Shown: positions 39,793 to 50,066, counted from the stretch's first letter. The stretch is 64,000 bases of DNA from Acetivibrio straminisolvens JCM 21531 (GCF_000521465.1 NZ_BAVR01000003.1:1-64000), one strand, 5' to 3'. Notes: generated from the letters alone by a model not told the origin. Numbers and translations: made by a program.

Positions 39793-39897
39793 AAATAATA
39801 TCACGCGACAAAAGTTATTATACTTGCGTTGTAGGCATTTGTCAATAGAAAATTTAAATTTCAAAACTTTTCACAAAAAACATATACCTTTCGCAAA

Positions 39898-40059
39898 CTA
39901 ATAAAAAAGAAGGAACGCTGCTATAGCTAAAACCGTTAGTATAATAAGACCCACAAAAATTTTGGCTATCTTTTTGCCTATCGAAGATTCTCTCCTGCGA
40001 TAGCTTTTGATGGAATACGTCATTGGCTGCAAATCATAGTCATTGTTGAGATTGAACAT
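39898..40059 (-). CDS. 53-residue single-span membrane protein
   Basis: ATG 40059 has GGGGGTG about eight bases upstream. The product has a polar, basic N-terminal half (SIKSYRRRESSIGKK) and one C-terminal membrane helix (IFVGLIILTVLAIAAFLLFY), ending at TAG 39898. Charge placement predicts an inside N terminus. The function is unknown, but the ribosome binding site and composition argue for a real gene. Confidence 0.6.
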   Translation of the reverse strand: MFNLNNDYDLQPMTYSIKSYRRRESSIGKKIAKIFVGLIILTVLAIAAFLLFY

Positions 40060-40294
40060 ATTGAGCACCCCCTAATAAAATTATACAACCCCTTCTTATC
40101 TAAAATCCAGAGGTTAATATTACTAAAACCCGCGCAATTACTCGTTTTGCTCCCCATGCGACATTTTACCAATTCAAAAAAAATTATTGATGGAATCTAA
40201 ATTTATTGATATATTATTGGATAGACAATCAAAAACCAGCTAAAATAAGCATAAAAATAATAATGTTAAATATTAGATTAGAAAAAGGAAAGCA

Positions 40295-41101
40295 ATGAAT
40301 ACTTTATATTTTATTTTATTTTTAACGATTCTCGCCCTTGTTTATATGCGCTATGAGACTACAACACTAAAAGTCGGCAGAGTCTGTTTTACCGAAAACA
40401 AGAATCCTTTTAAGGTTATACATCTTTCAGACCTGCACATGAAATTCTTAAATGTGGATATAAACAAGGTGGTAAAAGTATTAGAGACGGAAAAACCGGA
40501 TCTTGTCGTACTTACGGGGGATTATATAGACAATCCGAAACATATACCGGCATTCATAAATTTTCTCGAAGACATCAGAGGAGATTATAAAATCTGCCTT
40601 TGTTTCGGCAACCACGATTATAAGGCATTAGACAACAATGAGGCTTCAATACAGGAATTTAAAGAGCTAATCGAAAATAAAGGCGTATCGGTCCTTCTAA
40701 ACAGCTCCGTCTGTATTGAAAAAAACAGTCGAAAGTACAATATTATTGGAATTGAGGACCTCAGGTCAAAACGGTACGATATAAAAAAGGCCCTAGGAAG
40801 CTGTAACACAAAGGGCTGCACCAATATAGCAATATCCCACAATCCCGATATCATATTTCAAATACCCGCTGGAAGTGTGGACTATCTTCTGTGCGGTCAT
40901 TTTCACGGTGGCCAGATATGGGCCCCCTTCGACTTCGAATTTAAGCTTCTGCGCCATGAAAAACTCGCTAAAATGGGTATCACAAAAGGGTCCCATAGAT
41001 TTAACAATATTAATTTATATATTAACAGCGGGCTTGGGAATGTGTGCGTTCCTCTAAGGTTTTTTTCACCGCCGGAGATATCGGTATTACATCTGCCATA
41101 A
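40295..41101 (+). CDS. membrane-anchored metallophosphoesterase (YkuE/YaeI-like)
   Basis: The protein is 268 residues. An N-terminal membrane helix leads into a calcineurin-like phosphoesterase with all metal motifs: HLSDLHM, LTGDYID, FGNHDY, ISHNPD and CGHFHGGQ. Relatives hydrolyse phospholipid-linked substrates such as UDP-diacylglucosamine; the substrate here is not known. AAAGGAAAG precedes the ATG. It ends before two hairpins at 41106 and 41169. Confidence 0.9.
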   Translation: MNTLYFILFLTILALVYMRYETTTLKVGRVCFTENKNPFKVIHLSDLHMKFLNVDINKVVKVLETEKPDLVVLTGDYIDNPKHIPAFINFLEDIRGDYKICLCFGNHDYKALDNNEASIQEFKELIENKGVSVLLNSSVCIEKNSRKYNIIGIEDLRSKRYDIKKALGSCNTKGCTNIAISHNPDIIFQIPAGSVDYLLCGHFHGGQIWAPFDFEFKLLRHEKLAKMGITKGSHRFNNINLYINSGLGNVCVPLRFFSPPEISVLHLP

Positions 41102-41105
41102 AAAT

Positions 41106-41160
41106 AAAAGCTCGGGACATAGCTCCCTTTTGCTTTTGCGTCTTTCATTTCTCTTCAAAA
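41106..41160. repeat. hairpin repeat element, copy C
   Basis: Starts AAAAGCTCGGGACATAGC and resembles copies at 19105-19166 and 46688-46745. A GGGA/TCCC hairpin is nested in an AAAAGC/GCTTTT stem, followed by a pyrimidine-rich TTTCATTTC tract. Confidence 0.6.
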
Positions 41161-41168
41161 AACTAAAC

Positions 41169-41202
41169 AAGGAGTCGAAAAACTTTCCGGCTCCTTATTT
41201 TT
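41169..41202. terminator. intrinsic terminator between the phosphoesterase gene and pgi
   Basis: AAGGAGTCG (41169-41177) pairs with CGGCTCCTT (41188-41196), with ATTTTT after it on the plus strand. Confidence 0.78.
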
Positions 41203-41212
41203 ATCTACTATA

Positions 41213-42557
41213 TTATAAACGCTCTTCAAGCTTCTTTCTTTGTTCTTCGTAGCCCGGTTTTCCAAGGAGAGCAAACATATTTTTCTTGTAAGCTTCAACT
41301 CCCGGTTGATCAAAAGGATTTACCCCAAGGAGGTATCCGCTGATACCGCAAGCTTTTTCAAAGAAGTATACCATATTTCCAAAGTAATAAGCACTAAGCT
41401 CGGGCACAGTTACCACAAGATTTGGAACTCCTCCGTCGGTATGAGCAAGTATTGTTCCTTCCATTGCTTTCTTGTTTACATAGTCTACATCCCTGCCGGC
41501 AATGAAGTTCAATCCGTCAAGGTTATCCTTGTCTTCCTTTATAACGATATTCTTTCTCGGTTTCTCAATCCTGATTACAGTCTCAAATATGTTTCTGAGT
41601 CCGTCTTGCACATATTGTCCCATGGAGTGAAGGTCAGTTGTGAAATCAACCCCAGCCGGAATATACCTTTTTGATCCTTTCCTTCACTTTCACCATAGAG
41701 CTGTTTCCACCATTCTGTGAAATAATGAAGGGAAGCTCATAGTTAACCATTATTTCGATTGTCTTATTCTTTCTGTAGAGAGCGTTTCTTACAGCAGCAT
41801 ACTTGTAGCAGTCGTTTTCCATCAAATTCGGGTTGCTGTAGAGTTCACGGGCATCAGCAGCTCCCTTCATCATGCTGTCGATATCGGCTCCGGATACTGC
41901 AATAGGAAGCAATCCAACTGCTGTCAAAACAGAGAATCTTCCTCCGATATCATCGGGAACTACGAAGGTTTCGTACCCTTCTTCCATTGCCAGCTTCTTA
42001 AGTGCTCCCTTTTCCTTGTCGGTAGTGGCATATATTCTGCTTCTTGCTCCGTCTTTTCCATATTTGCTTTCCATGTACTCTTTAAAGATTCTGAATGCAA
42101 TTGCAGGCTCTGTTGTAGTACCGGACTTTGATATTACATTTACCGAAATTTCCTTGCCCTCTATTACTTCCATCAAATCAGCAATGTATGTAGAGCTAAT
42201 ATTGTTTCCTACAAAATATATTTCAGGAGCATTTCTCTTTGATTTTGGCAAAAGATTGTGGAATGAGTGAGAAAGCATGTCTATTGCTGCCTTTGCTCCC
42301 AAGTAGGAACCACCGATTCCAATTACAATCAAAACATCGGAATCGGATTTTATTTTTTCTGCTGCAGCTTTGATTCTTGCGAATTCTTCCTTGTCATAAT
42401 TTACAGGAAGATCTACCCAACCTACAAAATCATTTCCTGCTCCTGTCTTGTTATGAAGCATTTCATGTGCAGACTTTACAAAGCTTTCAAAATATGCGAT
42501 TTCACGTTCATTTACAAAAGACGCTGCTTTTGAATAGTCGAATTTTATTCTTTCCAT
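41213..42557 (-). CDS. pgi: glucose-6-phosphate isomerase (two frame breaks)
   Basis: The repaired protein is about 449 residues, the normal length of the short bacterial type. Signatures are [25 protein letters not shown] and the C-terminal [15 protein letters not shown]. It interconverts glucose-6-phosphate and fructose-6-phosphate. Between 41646 and 41705 two missing bases disrupt the frame; the correct reading is [15 protein letters not shown] then [16 protein letters not shown]. As an essential glycolytic gene, this strongly suggests sequencing indels. The start is ATG 42557 (GGAGGT upstream), not the earlier in-frame ATG. Confidence 0.92.
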
Positions 42558-42891
42558 CGTAAAACCTCCAGAATATAAATTTTTATTAATCAAACATAAG
42601 TCTGATAAGCTTTTCAACAACTTTGTTTTTATATTAACAAATGATTAATCTTAACGCAATAGAGTATTCTAATTTTATGTCCAAATGATATCATGCATCA
42701 AACCGTATAATTTATACCCTCCGGCATCAAACTGCGTTTTATAGATTTATGTTTGCAAAGCAAATAATATAATTAGCGTAAAATATGGTCAGTCTTCATG
42801 TTAATACGAAATCAAGGTTAAAATTACTGTGTTAATCCTTTTTAAAACGTACAAACTAAATACATACAAAACAGATAAGGTGGTGAATAGC

Positions 42892-43116
42892 ATGGCAAGA
42901 AGAAATACTTCTTTGGATCCGCAAGCGAGAGAGGCTTTAAACCGTTTTAAAATAGAATGTGCCAAAGAAATCGGTTATTTGCAGTACGTTAAGGAAAACA
43001 ACGACCATTACAAAGGCGATGTTCCTTGCAGGGTAAATGGCTTGCAAGGCGGACCCATTGGCGGACAAATGGTAAAAAGAATGATTCAAATGGCAGAAAG
43101 TCAGTTATTAAAATAG
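42892..43116 (+). CDS. alpha/beta-type small acid-soluble spore protein
   Basis: The protein is 74 residues. ARRNTSLDPQAREALNRFK and NGLQGGPIGGQMVKRMI are the two conserved blocks of DNA-coating spore proteins, with the GPR-cleavage region around CAKEIG. It coats spore DNA and protects it from UV and heat. The start is ATG 42892, behind AAGGTGGTG; an upstream in-frame ATG at 42829 gives an atypical extension. It would be expected to need the forespore sigma-G, though I cannot see a clear sigma-G box. Confidence 0.92.
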   Translation: MARRNTSLDPQAREALNRFKIECAKEIGYLQYVKENNDHYKGDVPCRVNGLQGGPIGGQMVKRMIQMAESQLLK

Positions 43117-43135
43117 ATTCCAAAATATTAACAAG

Positions 43136-43172
43136 AGCCGGAGAAAAGTAAATGCATCACCCTTCTCCGGCT
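43136..43172. terminator. hairpin between convergent spore-protein gene and pheT
   Basis: AGCCGGAGAA pairs with TTCTCCGGCT (10 bp). The T-tract is short, so termination strength is uncertain. Confidence 0.6.
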
Positions 43173-43188
43173 ATATTAATATGCCCGA

Positions 43189-45576
43189 TTACCTAAGTTC
43201 TGCCCCAAGGTTTCTTTTCAGTCCGTCAAGAATTTTTGTCATAGCCTTGCCCACCTCTTCATCGGTCAAAGTTCTGTCGGAAGCCCTGAAAGTTATAGAA
43301 TAGGCCACACTCTTCATTCCTTCGGGTACCTGCTTTCCTTTGTAAACGTCAAACAGCTTTATACTCTCAAGTATCTTGCCCGCTCTTTGCTTTATAATAT
43401 CTTCTATTTCTTTTACCAACACTTCGTCCTTTACAAGCATTGCTATATCCCTTGTAACAGCGGGATACTTCGGAAGCCCTTTATACTGACAATCCATTGA
43501 AGCTTTACTGACGAGTGTTTCAACCTCGATAACACCAATGTAAGTCCTTTCCGGACATTCAAATCTCTCGGCAACTTCAGGATGTATTTCCCCTATGATA
43601 CCTGCATACTCACCGCCAATGTTTATTACAGCAGTTCTTCCCGGATGGAATACAGAATTGATTTTCTCCGGCAAAATTTCATAATTCTCTATTCCAAGCC
43701 TTTCAAAAAGCTCTTCTACAACACCTTTCAAATCATAGAAGTCAAGTTCTCCGTACATTCCCAGAGTAAGTACAAACTTTTCCTGAGGCAGCTCATTTAT
43801 AGGAAGACTTTGAGGAATATAAACCCTGGACATTTCAAAGAGTCTTGCCTCTTCTATTCTCCTATTGTAGTTAGTGCTGATTACTCCAAGCATATCCGGA
43901 ATAGTAGTAGTTCTCATTATGCTGTAATCCTCACCCAGCGGATTGGAAATAACAATAGCCTTGCGAAGCTCACTGTCCTCCGGAAGGTTTAATTTGTCGA
44001 ATACCTTCGGACTGGTAAACGAGAAAGTATACGTCTCGGACAACCCGCATGCAATCATTGTTTCTTTTATAAGGTCCTCAATAATCTGCTTGTAGGTTTT
44101 TCTTCCCAGTGTGGCAGACTTACCGGATAAAAGCGTAGCTTCTATGTTGTTGTAGTCATAGAATCTGGCAATTTCCTCTGCAATATCCGCTTCCCTTTCC
44201 ACATCGTCTCTGAAGCTGGGAACCTTTACAGTCATATTATTCTCATCAACTTCAAATTCCAGTGATTTCAAAATACCAACCATTTCTTCTTTCGAAATAT
44301 TGGTACCGAGGAAACTATTTATTTTATCAACTCTTAGATTTATAATCCTTCGTTCTTTCTTTTTAGGATAACAATCAATCATACCCTTGCATACCGTACC
44401 TATTCCCAGCTCTTCCACAAGCTGCGCAGCCCTGTTGATGGCAGCCTCAACATTTTCGGCATCAAGGCCCTTTTCAAATCTTCCGGAAGCCTCGGTCCTC
44501 ATCCCCAGCTTCTTTGCTGTAAGTCTCACGGATGTTCCGTTGAAGTTTGCGGCCTCAAATACTATGGTCTTGGTGTCTTCTTTGATTTCCGAATTGGCAC
44601 CGCCCATAACTCCGGCCACTCCGACAGCCCTTTCCTCATCGGCTATAACAAGCATTGAGGAATCCAGTTCCCTGTCCTGATCATCCAAGGTCTTGATTAT
44701 CTCTCCATCAAGAGCTCTTCTTACAATAATCTTACTTCCCTTTATATCCTTGATATCATAAGCATGCATTGGCTGGCCGTATTCCAGCATTACATAGTTG
44801 GTTATGTCAACAATATTATTAATCGGTCTTACCCCTGCTGCTTTAAGTCTATCCTTCATCCACTTGGGCGAAGGTCCGATTTTGACATCCTTTACAACTC
44901 TTGCCGCAAACCTCGGGCAAAGCTCAGCGTCTTTCACTTCAACAGAAATATACTGCGAAGCATCGTCCCCCTCTTCTTTTAAATTTAAAGCAGGTTTCTT
45001 GAACTCTGTCTTCAAAGTGACAGCAGCCTCTCTTGCAAGTCCGATAATGCTCAGGCAGTCCGGCCTATTGGATGTAATTTCAAACTCTATGACCTTCTGA
45101 TTCAAGCCCAATACTTCCTTTATGTCTTTGCCCAGTTCCTCTTCTTTAGGCAGAATATAGATACCATCCTCCGGCGCATCGGGACAGTCATCCCTGGTAA
45201 GGCCCAGCTCCTCTATTGAGCACATCATGCCGTAGGATTCTATACCCCTGAGCTTCCCTTTTGATATTTTCTTGTCTCCCGGAAGAGTAGAACCCACAAG
45301 AGCTACAGGTATGTAATCTCCAACACTGATGTTCTGGGCTCCGGTAACTATCTGTATTACCTCGCTTCCGACATCCACCTTTGTCACCTGCAGTTTGTCG
45401 GCATCGGGATGTTTTTCAACAGAAAGTATCTTTCCCACCACCACTTTGGTGATGTCCTCACCCTGAACCTCTATTCCTTCAACTTTAGAGCCTGACATTG
45501 TCATTGCATCTGCAAATTCCTTCGGGCTTACATTTATATCAACATAATCTTTAAGCCAATCTATCGGTGCTTTCAT
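43189..45576 (-). CDS. pheT: phenylalanyl-tRNA synthetase beta subunit
   Basis: The protein is 795 residues, full length. In order: an EMAP-type tRNA-binding OB domain (about 40-150), B3/B4 editing domain (about 210-360), B5 (about 405-475), the catalytic-like core, and the ferredoxin-fold anticodon-binding domain at the end (YPAVTRDIAMLVKDE). With PheS it forms an alpha2-beta2 enzyme charging tRNA-Phe. It lies 34 bases after pheS and is controlled by the T-box leader at 46752-47040. Confidence 0.97.
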   Translation of the reverse strand: MKAPIDWLKDYVDINVSPKEFADAMTMSGSKVEGIEVQGEDITKVVVGKILSVEKHPDADKLQVTKVDVGSEVIQIVTGAQNISVGDYIPVALVGSTLPGDKKISKGKLRGIESYGMMCSIEELGLTRDDCPDAPEDGIYILPKEEELGKDIKEVLGLNQKVIEFEITSNRPDCLSIIGLAREAAVTLKTEFKKPALNLKEEGDDASQYISVEVKDAELCPRFAARVVKDVKIGPSPKWMKDRLKAAGVRPINNIVDITNYVMLEYGQPMHAYDIKDIKGSKIIVRRALDGEIIKTLDDQDRELDSSMLVIADEERAVGVAGVMGGANSEIKEDTKTIVFEAANFNGTSVRLTAKKLGMRTEASGRFEKGLDAENVEAAINRAAQLVEELGIGTVCKGMIDCYPKKKERRIINLRVDKINSFLGTNISKEEMVGILKSLEFEVDENNMTVKVPSFRDDVEREADIAEEIARFYDYNNIEATLLSGKSATLGRKTYKQIIEDLIKETMIACGLSETYTFSFTSPKVFDKLNLPEDSELRKAIVISNPLGEDYSIMRTTTIPDMLGVISTNYNRRIEEARLFEMSRVYIPQSLPINELPQEKFVLTLGMYGELDFYDLKGVVEELFERLGIENYEILPEKINSVFHPGRTAVINIGGEYAGIIGEIHPEVAERFECPERTYIGVIEVETLVSKASMDCQYKGLPKYPAVTRDIAMLVKDEVLVKEIEDIIKQRAGKILESIKLFDVYKGKQVPEGMKSVAYSITFRASDRTLTDEEVGKAMTKILDGLKRNLGAELR

Positions 45577-45610
45577 ACTATTACTCCTTTCGAAAATTTT
45601 ATATCAAATA

Positions 45611-46629
45611 TTAAAACTGTTTTAAGAATCTGATATCGTTTTCATACAAAAGCCTCATGTCGTCAATATTGAATCTTCCCATAGCCGTTCTTTCAACTCC
45701 GAGTCCGAAGGCAAATCCGCTGTAAACTTCAGGGTCAATTCCGCAAATCTCCAAAACCTTCGGATGAACCATTCCTGCTCCCAATATTTCTATCCAGCCT
45801 TCGTTTTTGCAAACCCTGCATCCTGTTCCCCCGCAAGCCCAGCATGAAACATCAACCTCGGCACTGGGTTCTGTAAAGGGGAAATGGTGAGGTCTTAGCC
45901 TTATCTCTGTCTTTTCTCCAAACAAGCTTTTCGCAAACAATCTCAATGTACCAACGAGGTCTCCCATTGTAATTCCCTTGTCAACGACCAATCCTTCTAC
46001 CTGATGGAATATAGGCGAATGGGTAGCATCCACGGCATCGGAACGATACACCCTTCCGGGACAGATTATTTTAATTGGCGGTTTTTTATTCTCCATAACC
46101 CTGATCTGGACAGGAGAAGTCTGAGTCCTGAGCAATATATTGTTGTTTATATAGAAGGTGTCTTGAACATCTCTTGCCGGATGGTTTTTAGGAATATTCA
46201 GGGCTTCAAAGTTGTAATAATCCAGCTCAATCTCGGGGCCTTCCGCTATCTCATAGCCCATTCCGATAAACACATCTTTTATCTCATCTATTACAATGCT
46301 CAAAGGATGCTTCTTTCCAAGCATCTTTCTTTTACCCGGCATTGTTACGTCAATAACTTCTTTTTCAAGCTTTTGGCTTCTTTCCTTTCTTATAAGTTCA
46401 CTCTTGGCTTCTTCTATACGGCTTCAATGTAGGCTCTGACCTCATTTGCCAATTGTCCTATTACCGGCCTTTCCTCCGGTGACAACGAGCCCATGCCCCT
46501 TAATACGGCGGTGAGTTCTCCCTTTTTGCCTAAGTATTTTACTCTAATATTTTCCAGCTCCGTAATAGTCCCAACACTAGAAAGCTCCTGCTCTGCCTGC
46601 ATTCTAATACTGTTCAACTGCTCCTTCAT
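45611..46629 (-). CDS. pheS: phenylalanyl-tRNA synthetase alpha subunit (one frame break)
   Basis: The repaired protein is 339 residues. The N-terminal coiled coil (46414-46629) reads [19 protein letters not shown]. The catalytic part has motif 2 ([19 protein letters not shown]) and motif 3 ([13 protein letters not shown]). One missing base near 46417 interrupts [16 protein letters not shown]. Since this gene is essential, a sequencing indel is the best reading. AAGGAGG precedes the ATG. Confidence 0.95.
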
Positions 46630-46687
46630 GCTTTATATTCCTCCTTATATAAATTCATTAAAACTATTTTTCTGTCTTTTGTTAACT

Positions 46688-46745
46688 AAAAGCTCGAGAC
46701 ATCGAGTCCCTTTCGCTTTTGCCTCTTTCATTTCATTACAAGAGG
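46688..46745. repeat. hairpin repeat element, copy B
   Basis: On the minus strand a GCCTCTT/AAGAGGC stem with a GTAATGAAATG-type loop is followed by AAAAGC/GCTTTT, enclosing a GGGACTCGATGTCTC hairpin. It lies between the Phe T-box terminator and pheS, outside the T-box proper. Confidence 0.6.
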
Positions 46746-46751
46746 CCAATT

Positions 46752-47040
46752 AAAAAACCTTCATCCCAACACAAAGGGACGAAGGTTTGCTTCGCGGTAC
46801 CACCCAAATTCTTGTATATCTTTTGGGATATACAAGCACTCTTTTGCAAATAACGGATGCAACCCGGCACTTCCTACTTACCGGCTTTACTTTATACGCC
46901 ATTTTCCTTCCGGTGTTCAGAATGCAGCTCCTGAGGGAATTTCAACGGCCCGAACCGATAAAGATACTCTCAGCCTTTGGTATCTTCTCTCTTGTATCCT
47001 CCATGACCGTCTACTCTCTCAATCATCGCTTTAATATAAT
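46752..47040 (-). ncRNA. T-box leader of pheST (Phe, UUC specifier)
   Basis: The antiterminator core is GGGTGGTACCGCGAAG (46793-46806 region). The terminator stem AACCTTCGTCCC/GGGATGAAGGTT carries a T-run (46752-46787). Stem I contains the AGAGAGAAGATACC block and a GAAATTCCC specifier loop, with UUC at 46937-46939 for phenylalanine. This agrees with control of phenylalanyl-tRNA synthetase by uncharged tRNA-Phe. Confidence 0.93.
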
Positions 47041-47047
47041 TTTATAA

Positions 47048-47076
47048 ATTATAGCATAAATTTTACATATATTCAA
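47048..47076 (-). promoter_or_regulatory. promoter of the pheST T-box leader
   Basis: On the minus strand, TTGAAT (47076-47071) and TATAAT (47053-47048) are 17 bases apart, immediately before the leader. Confidence 0.8.
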
Positions 47077-47114
47077 TGCGATTTTTATCTTACTAAATTG
47101 ACGTCACATAAATC

Positions 47115-47887
47115 TTAGTATTCCCATAACCTTTTGGTTCCAATTTCATCTTCTGCAATAACACCGTTTTTTATACTTTCATTTTTGAGCTCATCATAAA
47201 AAAGTGCATAAGTAGTCATAATGTACGGTATTGTAATAACAAATCCAATGCAAAAAGTAAATATCGAAATCAATATCCAGCCTATAAAGCTTAAGGTAAG
47301 CATAAAGAACTCTTTTCTGTGGCCTTTCATCATTTTTGTACTCAAATCCGCCACTTTTCTTACGTCCATTTTCGGATTATCGGCAAGTATAAAAAAGCTC
47401 ATACTCAAATCAATCGCCTTGATTATTCCCGGAACTATCAATAGAAGCGACCATACTAAAATCAAAAGAGTCGTCCAGATATAAAGTGCTGCAGCATTTA
47501 AAAAGTATTTAAAGCCGTAAAACACATATTTTAAACTTACTCGGTAGATGATGAGCTGCATCAAGATTAATTTTTGTTTTTTTTCCAAGCGTCACTTCTA
47601 TTCCGAAAATAGAAAACTTCCCTTTTTGCTTTCTTTCCTTTGCAAGGTCTTCCTTTTCTTTTTTGGTCCTAGGCTCCTTTTCCATCCTGCTATACCAAGA
47701 AAGTAAATGTACATCCCAGCACTACCGGCCCGTTAATTATTAATGCTGTCTGTAAGCTAAAACGTCCCAGCAAATAAGGCAACAGAAAATAAAACAACGC
47801 CATCATTATAAATAAAAATGCCAAGTTAGCTCCATTGTTGCTCAGCTGAAACCTCGCTTTCTTTTTTAATCTGCCCAATTCCATCAA
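47115..47887 (-). CDS. DUF975 integral membrane protein (frame breaks)
   Basis: Segments 47690-47887 and 47115-47588 belong together. The first has GRLKKKARFQL and a membrane helix. The second has the DUF975 signature LIVPGIIKAIDLSMSFFILADNP and MMKGHRKEFFML. Between 47590 and 47690 the frame is broken at least once, and a Lys-rich linker is readable in a third frame. About 255 residues and five or six helices are expected. The function is unknown. Confidence 0.75.
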
Positions 47888-48135
47888 ACATTACCCCCAT
47901 ATATATCAAATACTTTTCTATCTCGATTCATTCTGCTATTTTATCATATTATTTAACTTAATTCAAAGAAAAAAACTCATAAGTTATCCATAGTTTGCTA
48001 TAATACTTGCACATCACTTGATATTGCTGTTTGCCTCAGACAAAATTAAAATAACGAATAGTATTTATGTTATATCTGAGTTATAATTATATTGACCCAT
48101 TGTTTGCAAATAATATCTCAAAGGATGTGATAAAC

Positions 48136-49482
48136 ATGTCAAAAATCAATTTCCCAAAGGATTTCATATGGGGTTCTGCAACAGCGGCATATCAAATCGA
48201 AGGCGCGTACAACGAAGACGGCAAAGGTGAATCTATATGGGACCGCTTCTCCCATACTCCGGGAAATATAGAGAACGGACATAACGGCGATATCGCATGC
48301 GATCACTACCATCGTTATGAAGAAGATATTAAAATAATGAAGGAAATCGGCCTTAAATCATACAGGTTTTCTATCTCATGGCCTAGGATTTTTCCCGAAG
48401 GGACAGGTCAATTAAATCAAAAGGGATTGGATTTTTACAAGCGGCTGACAAATATGCTTTTGGAAAATGGAATTATGCCCGCAATCACCCTTTACCATTG
48501 GGACCTTCCTCAAAAGCTTCAGGACAAAGGAGGATGGAAAAACAGGGACACTACCGATTATTTTACAGAATATTGCGAAGCAATATTTAAAAGCCTGGGA
48601 GATATCGTACCAATGTGGATTACTCACAACGAACCTCGGGTTGTGGCTCTGCTGGGTCATTTTCTTGGAATTCATGCGCCTGGCATAAAAGACCTTCGCA
48701 CATCCTTGGAGGTTTCGCATAATATTCTTTTGTCCCACGGCAAAACCGTAAAACTATTTAGAGAAATGAATATCGATGCCCAAATAGGTATTGCTCTCAA
48801 TTTGTCGCATCATTATCCCGTATCCGAAAAACCTGAAGATATTGCAGCAGCAGAACTGTCGTTCTCAATTGCCGGAAGATGGTATCTTGATCCTTTGTTC
48901 AAAGGCTGTTATCCCGAAGATGCCCTAGAGTATTATAAAAAGAAGGGTATTGAGCTTTCTTTCCCTCAGGATGACTTAAAGCTCATAAGCCAGCCAATAG
49001 ACTTTTTGGCATTCAACAACTATTCTTCGGACATTATACAGTACGATCCGTCCGATGAGTCTGGCTTTTCCTTTGCAGAATCCATATTGGATAAGTTTGA
49101 GAAAACAGATATGGGTTGGATTATTTATCCTGAAGGCTTGTATGATCTGCTTATGCTCCTTGACAGAGATTACGGAAAGCCAAATCTGATTATTAGCGAA
49201 AACGGTGCTGCCTTCAAAGATGAAATAAGCAGCAGCGGAAGGATAGAAGACACAAAGAGAATTCAATATCTTAAGAGTTATTTAACTCAAGCTCATAGAG
49301 CAATTCAAGACGGTGTAAACTTAAAGGGTTATTATTTGTGGTCGCTTATGGACAACTTTGAATGGTCTTTCGGATACAACAAAAGATTCGGAATTGTTCA
49401 TGTCAACTTTGAAACCCAGGAAAGAAAAATAAAGGACAGCGGCTACTGGTATAAGGAAGTTATTAAAAACAACGGCTTCTAG
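48136..49482 (+). CDS. bglA: beta-glucosidase, GH1
   Basis: The protein is 448 residues, the length I recall for A. thermocellus BglA, and it matches my memory of that protein closely throughout. The acid/base Glu166 is in THNEP and the nucleophile Glu355 in ISENG. The N terminus FPKDFIWGSATAAYQIEGA is canonical GH1. No signal peptide: it acts in the cytoplasm on imported cello- and laminari-oligosaccharides. ATG 48136 is chosen over the upstream in-frame ATG because of AAGGATGTGA spacing and family length. It is encoded next to licB, whose products it can degrade. Confidence 0.96.
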   Translation: MSKINFPKDFIWGSATAAYQIEGAYNEDGKGESIWDRFSHTPGNIENGHNGDIACDHYHRYEEDIKIMKEIGLKSYRFSISWPRIFPEGTGQLNQKGLDFYKRLTNMLLENGIMPAITLYHWDLPQKLQDKGGWKNRDTTDYFTEYCEAIFKSLGDIVPMWITHNEPRVVALLGHFLGIHAPGIKDLRTSLEVSHNILLSHGKTVKLFREMNIDAQIGIALNLSHHYPVSEKPEDIAAAELSFSIAGRWYLDPLFKGCYPEDALEYYKKKGIELSFPQDDLKLISQPIDFLAFNNYSSDIIQYDPSDESGFSFAESILDKFEKTDMGWIIYPEGLYDLLMLLDRDYGKPNLIISENGAAFKDEISSSGRIEDTKRIQYLKSYLTQAHRAIQDGVNLKGYYLWSLMDNFEWSFGYNKRFGIVHVNFETQERKIKDSGYWYKEVIKNNGF

Positions 49483-49516
49483 CCTCATGCATCAATAATA
49501 ACCGGTATAAAACACA

Positions 49517-49560
49517 AATGCTAATGGGCATCCATATCCGAATGTCCATTAGCATTATTT
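49517..49560 (+). terminator. intrinsic terminator after bglA
   Basis: AATGCTAATGG (49517-49527) pairs perfectly with CCATTAGCATT (49546-49556), followed by ATTTACTTT. Confidence 0.75.
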
Positions 49561-49563
49561 ACT

Positions 49564-49755
49564 TTAATCTATAATCCTGAAGCAATATATTTTATCAACG
49601 CTAATGTGTTGAACTCTATTTTTTCTCTTAAGTCCAATCCATCCATCACGACATTCACTTACCAGTCCGGATATACCAACATGAAGGAGCGTAGACCACA
49701 AAGAAAGATATACCACAACCTTCTTTCCCACATATTGTTTTAAATAACCATCCAT
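49564..49755 (-). CDS. small Sm-like-fold hypothetical protein
   Basis: The protein is 63 residues from ATG 49755, which follows AAGGGTGGT. The pattern YLKQYVGKKVVVYLS, RDGWIGLKRK, then VDKIYCFRII has the five-strand Sm-like rhythm of small clostridial proteins whose role is unknown. An RNA-binding role is only suggested by fold. Confidence 0.65.
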   Translation of the reverse strand: MDGYLKQYVGKKVVVYLSLWSTLLHVGISGLVSECRDGWIGLKRKNRVQHISVDKIYCFRIID

Positions 49756-49970
49756 TAAAATACCACCCTTCACATTTTTCTGGATAGTTCATCCGTTATA
49801 AGTCCTATTTCGGTACTTAAACTGTATTAACGAACTAAAAAGAATATGTAGGGAATTAAGCTAAAAAACTATCCACATATATATTTTATCATTATTGCCG
49901 CACAAAAAGAAGCACATAATTTAATTTTACTCCAATTATCCGGAATAATTATCAAACGCAAAATTCAAGC

Positions 49971-50013
49971 AAAAAACTCTGTAATTGAAACAAATCAAAT
50001 TACAGAGTTTTTT
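49971..50013. terminator. bidirectional terminator downstream of licB
   Basis: AACTCTGTAATT (49975-49986) pairs with AATTACAGAGTT (49998-50009), with T-runs on both strands. The remaining spacer 49756-49970 holds nothing I can name. Confidence 0.85.
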
Positions 50014-50066
50014 GAATGGGGTTTTGAGAAGAATATAATTAATTTTGGGTGCACACAAGCTTAATT

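Noticed and set aside
42700-42891. Sigma-G promoter for the spore protein gene
   Set aside because: Expected from function, but I could not find a convincing sigma-G hexamer pair at proper spacing.
43582-43992. 136-codon frame opposite pheT
   Set aside because: It lies wholly within the intact pheT gene and has no initiation signal.
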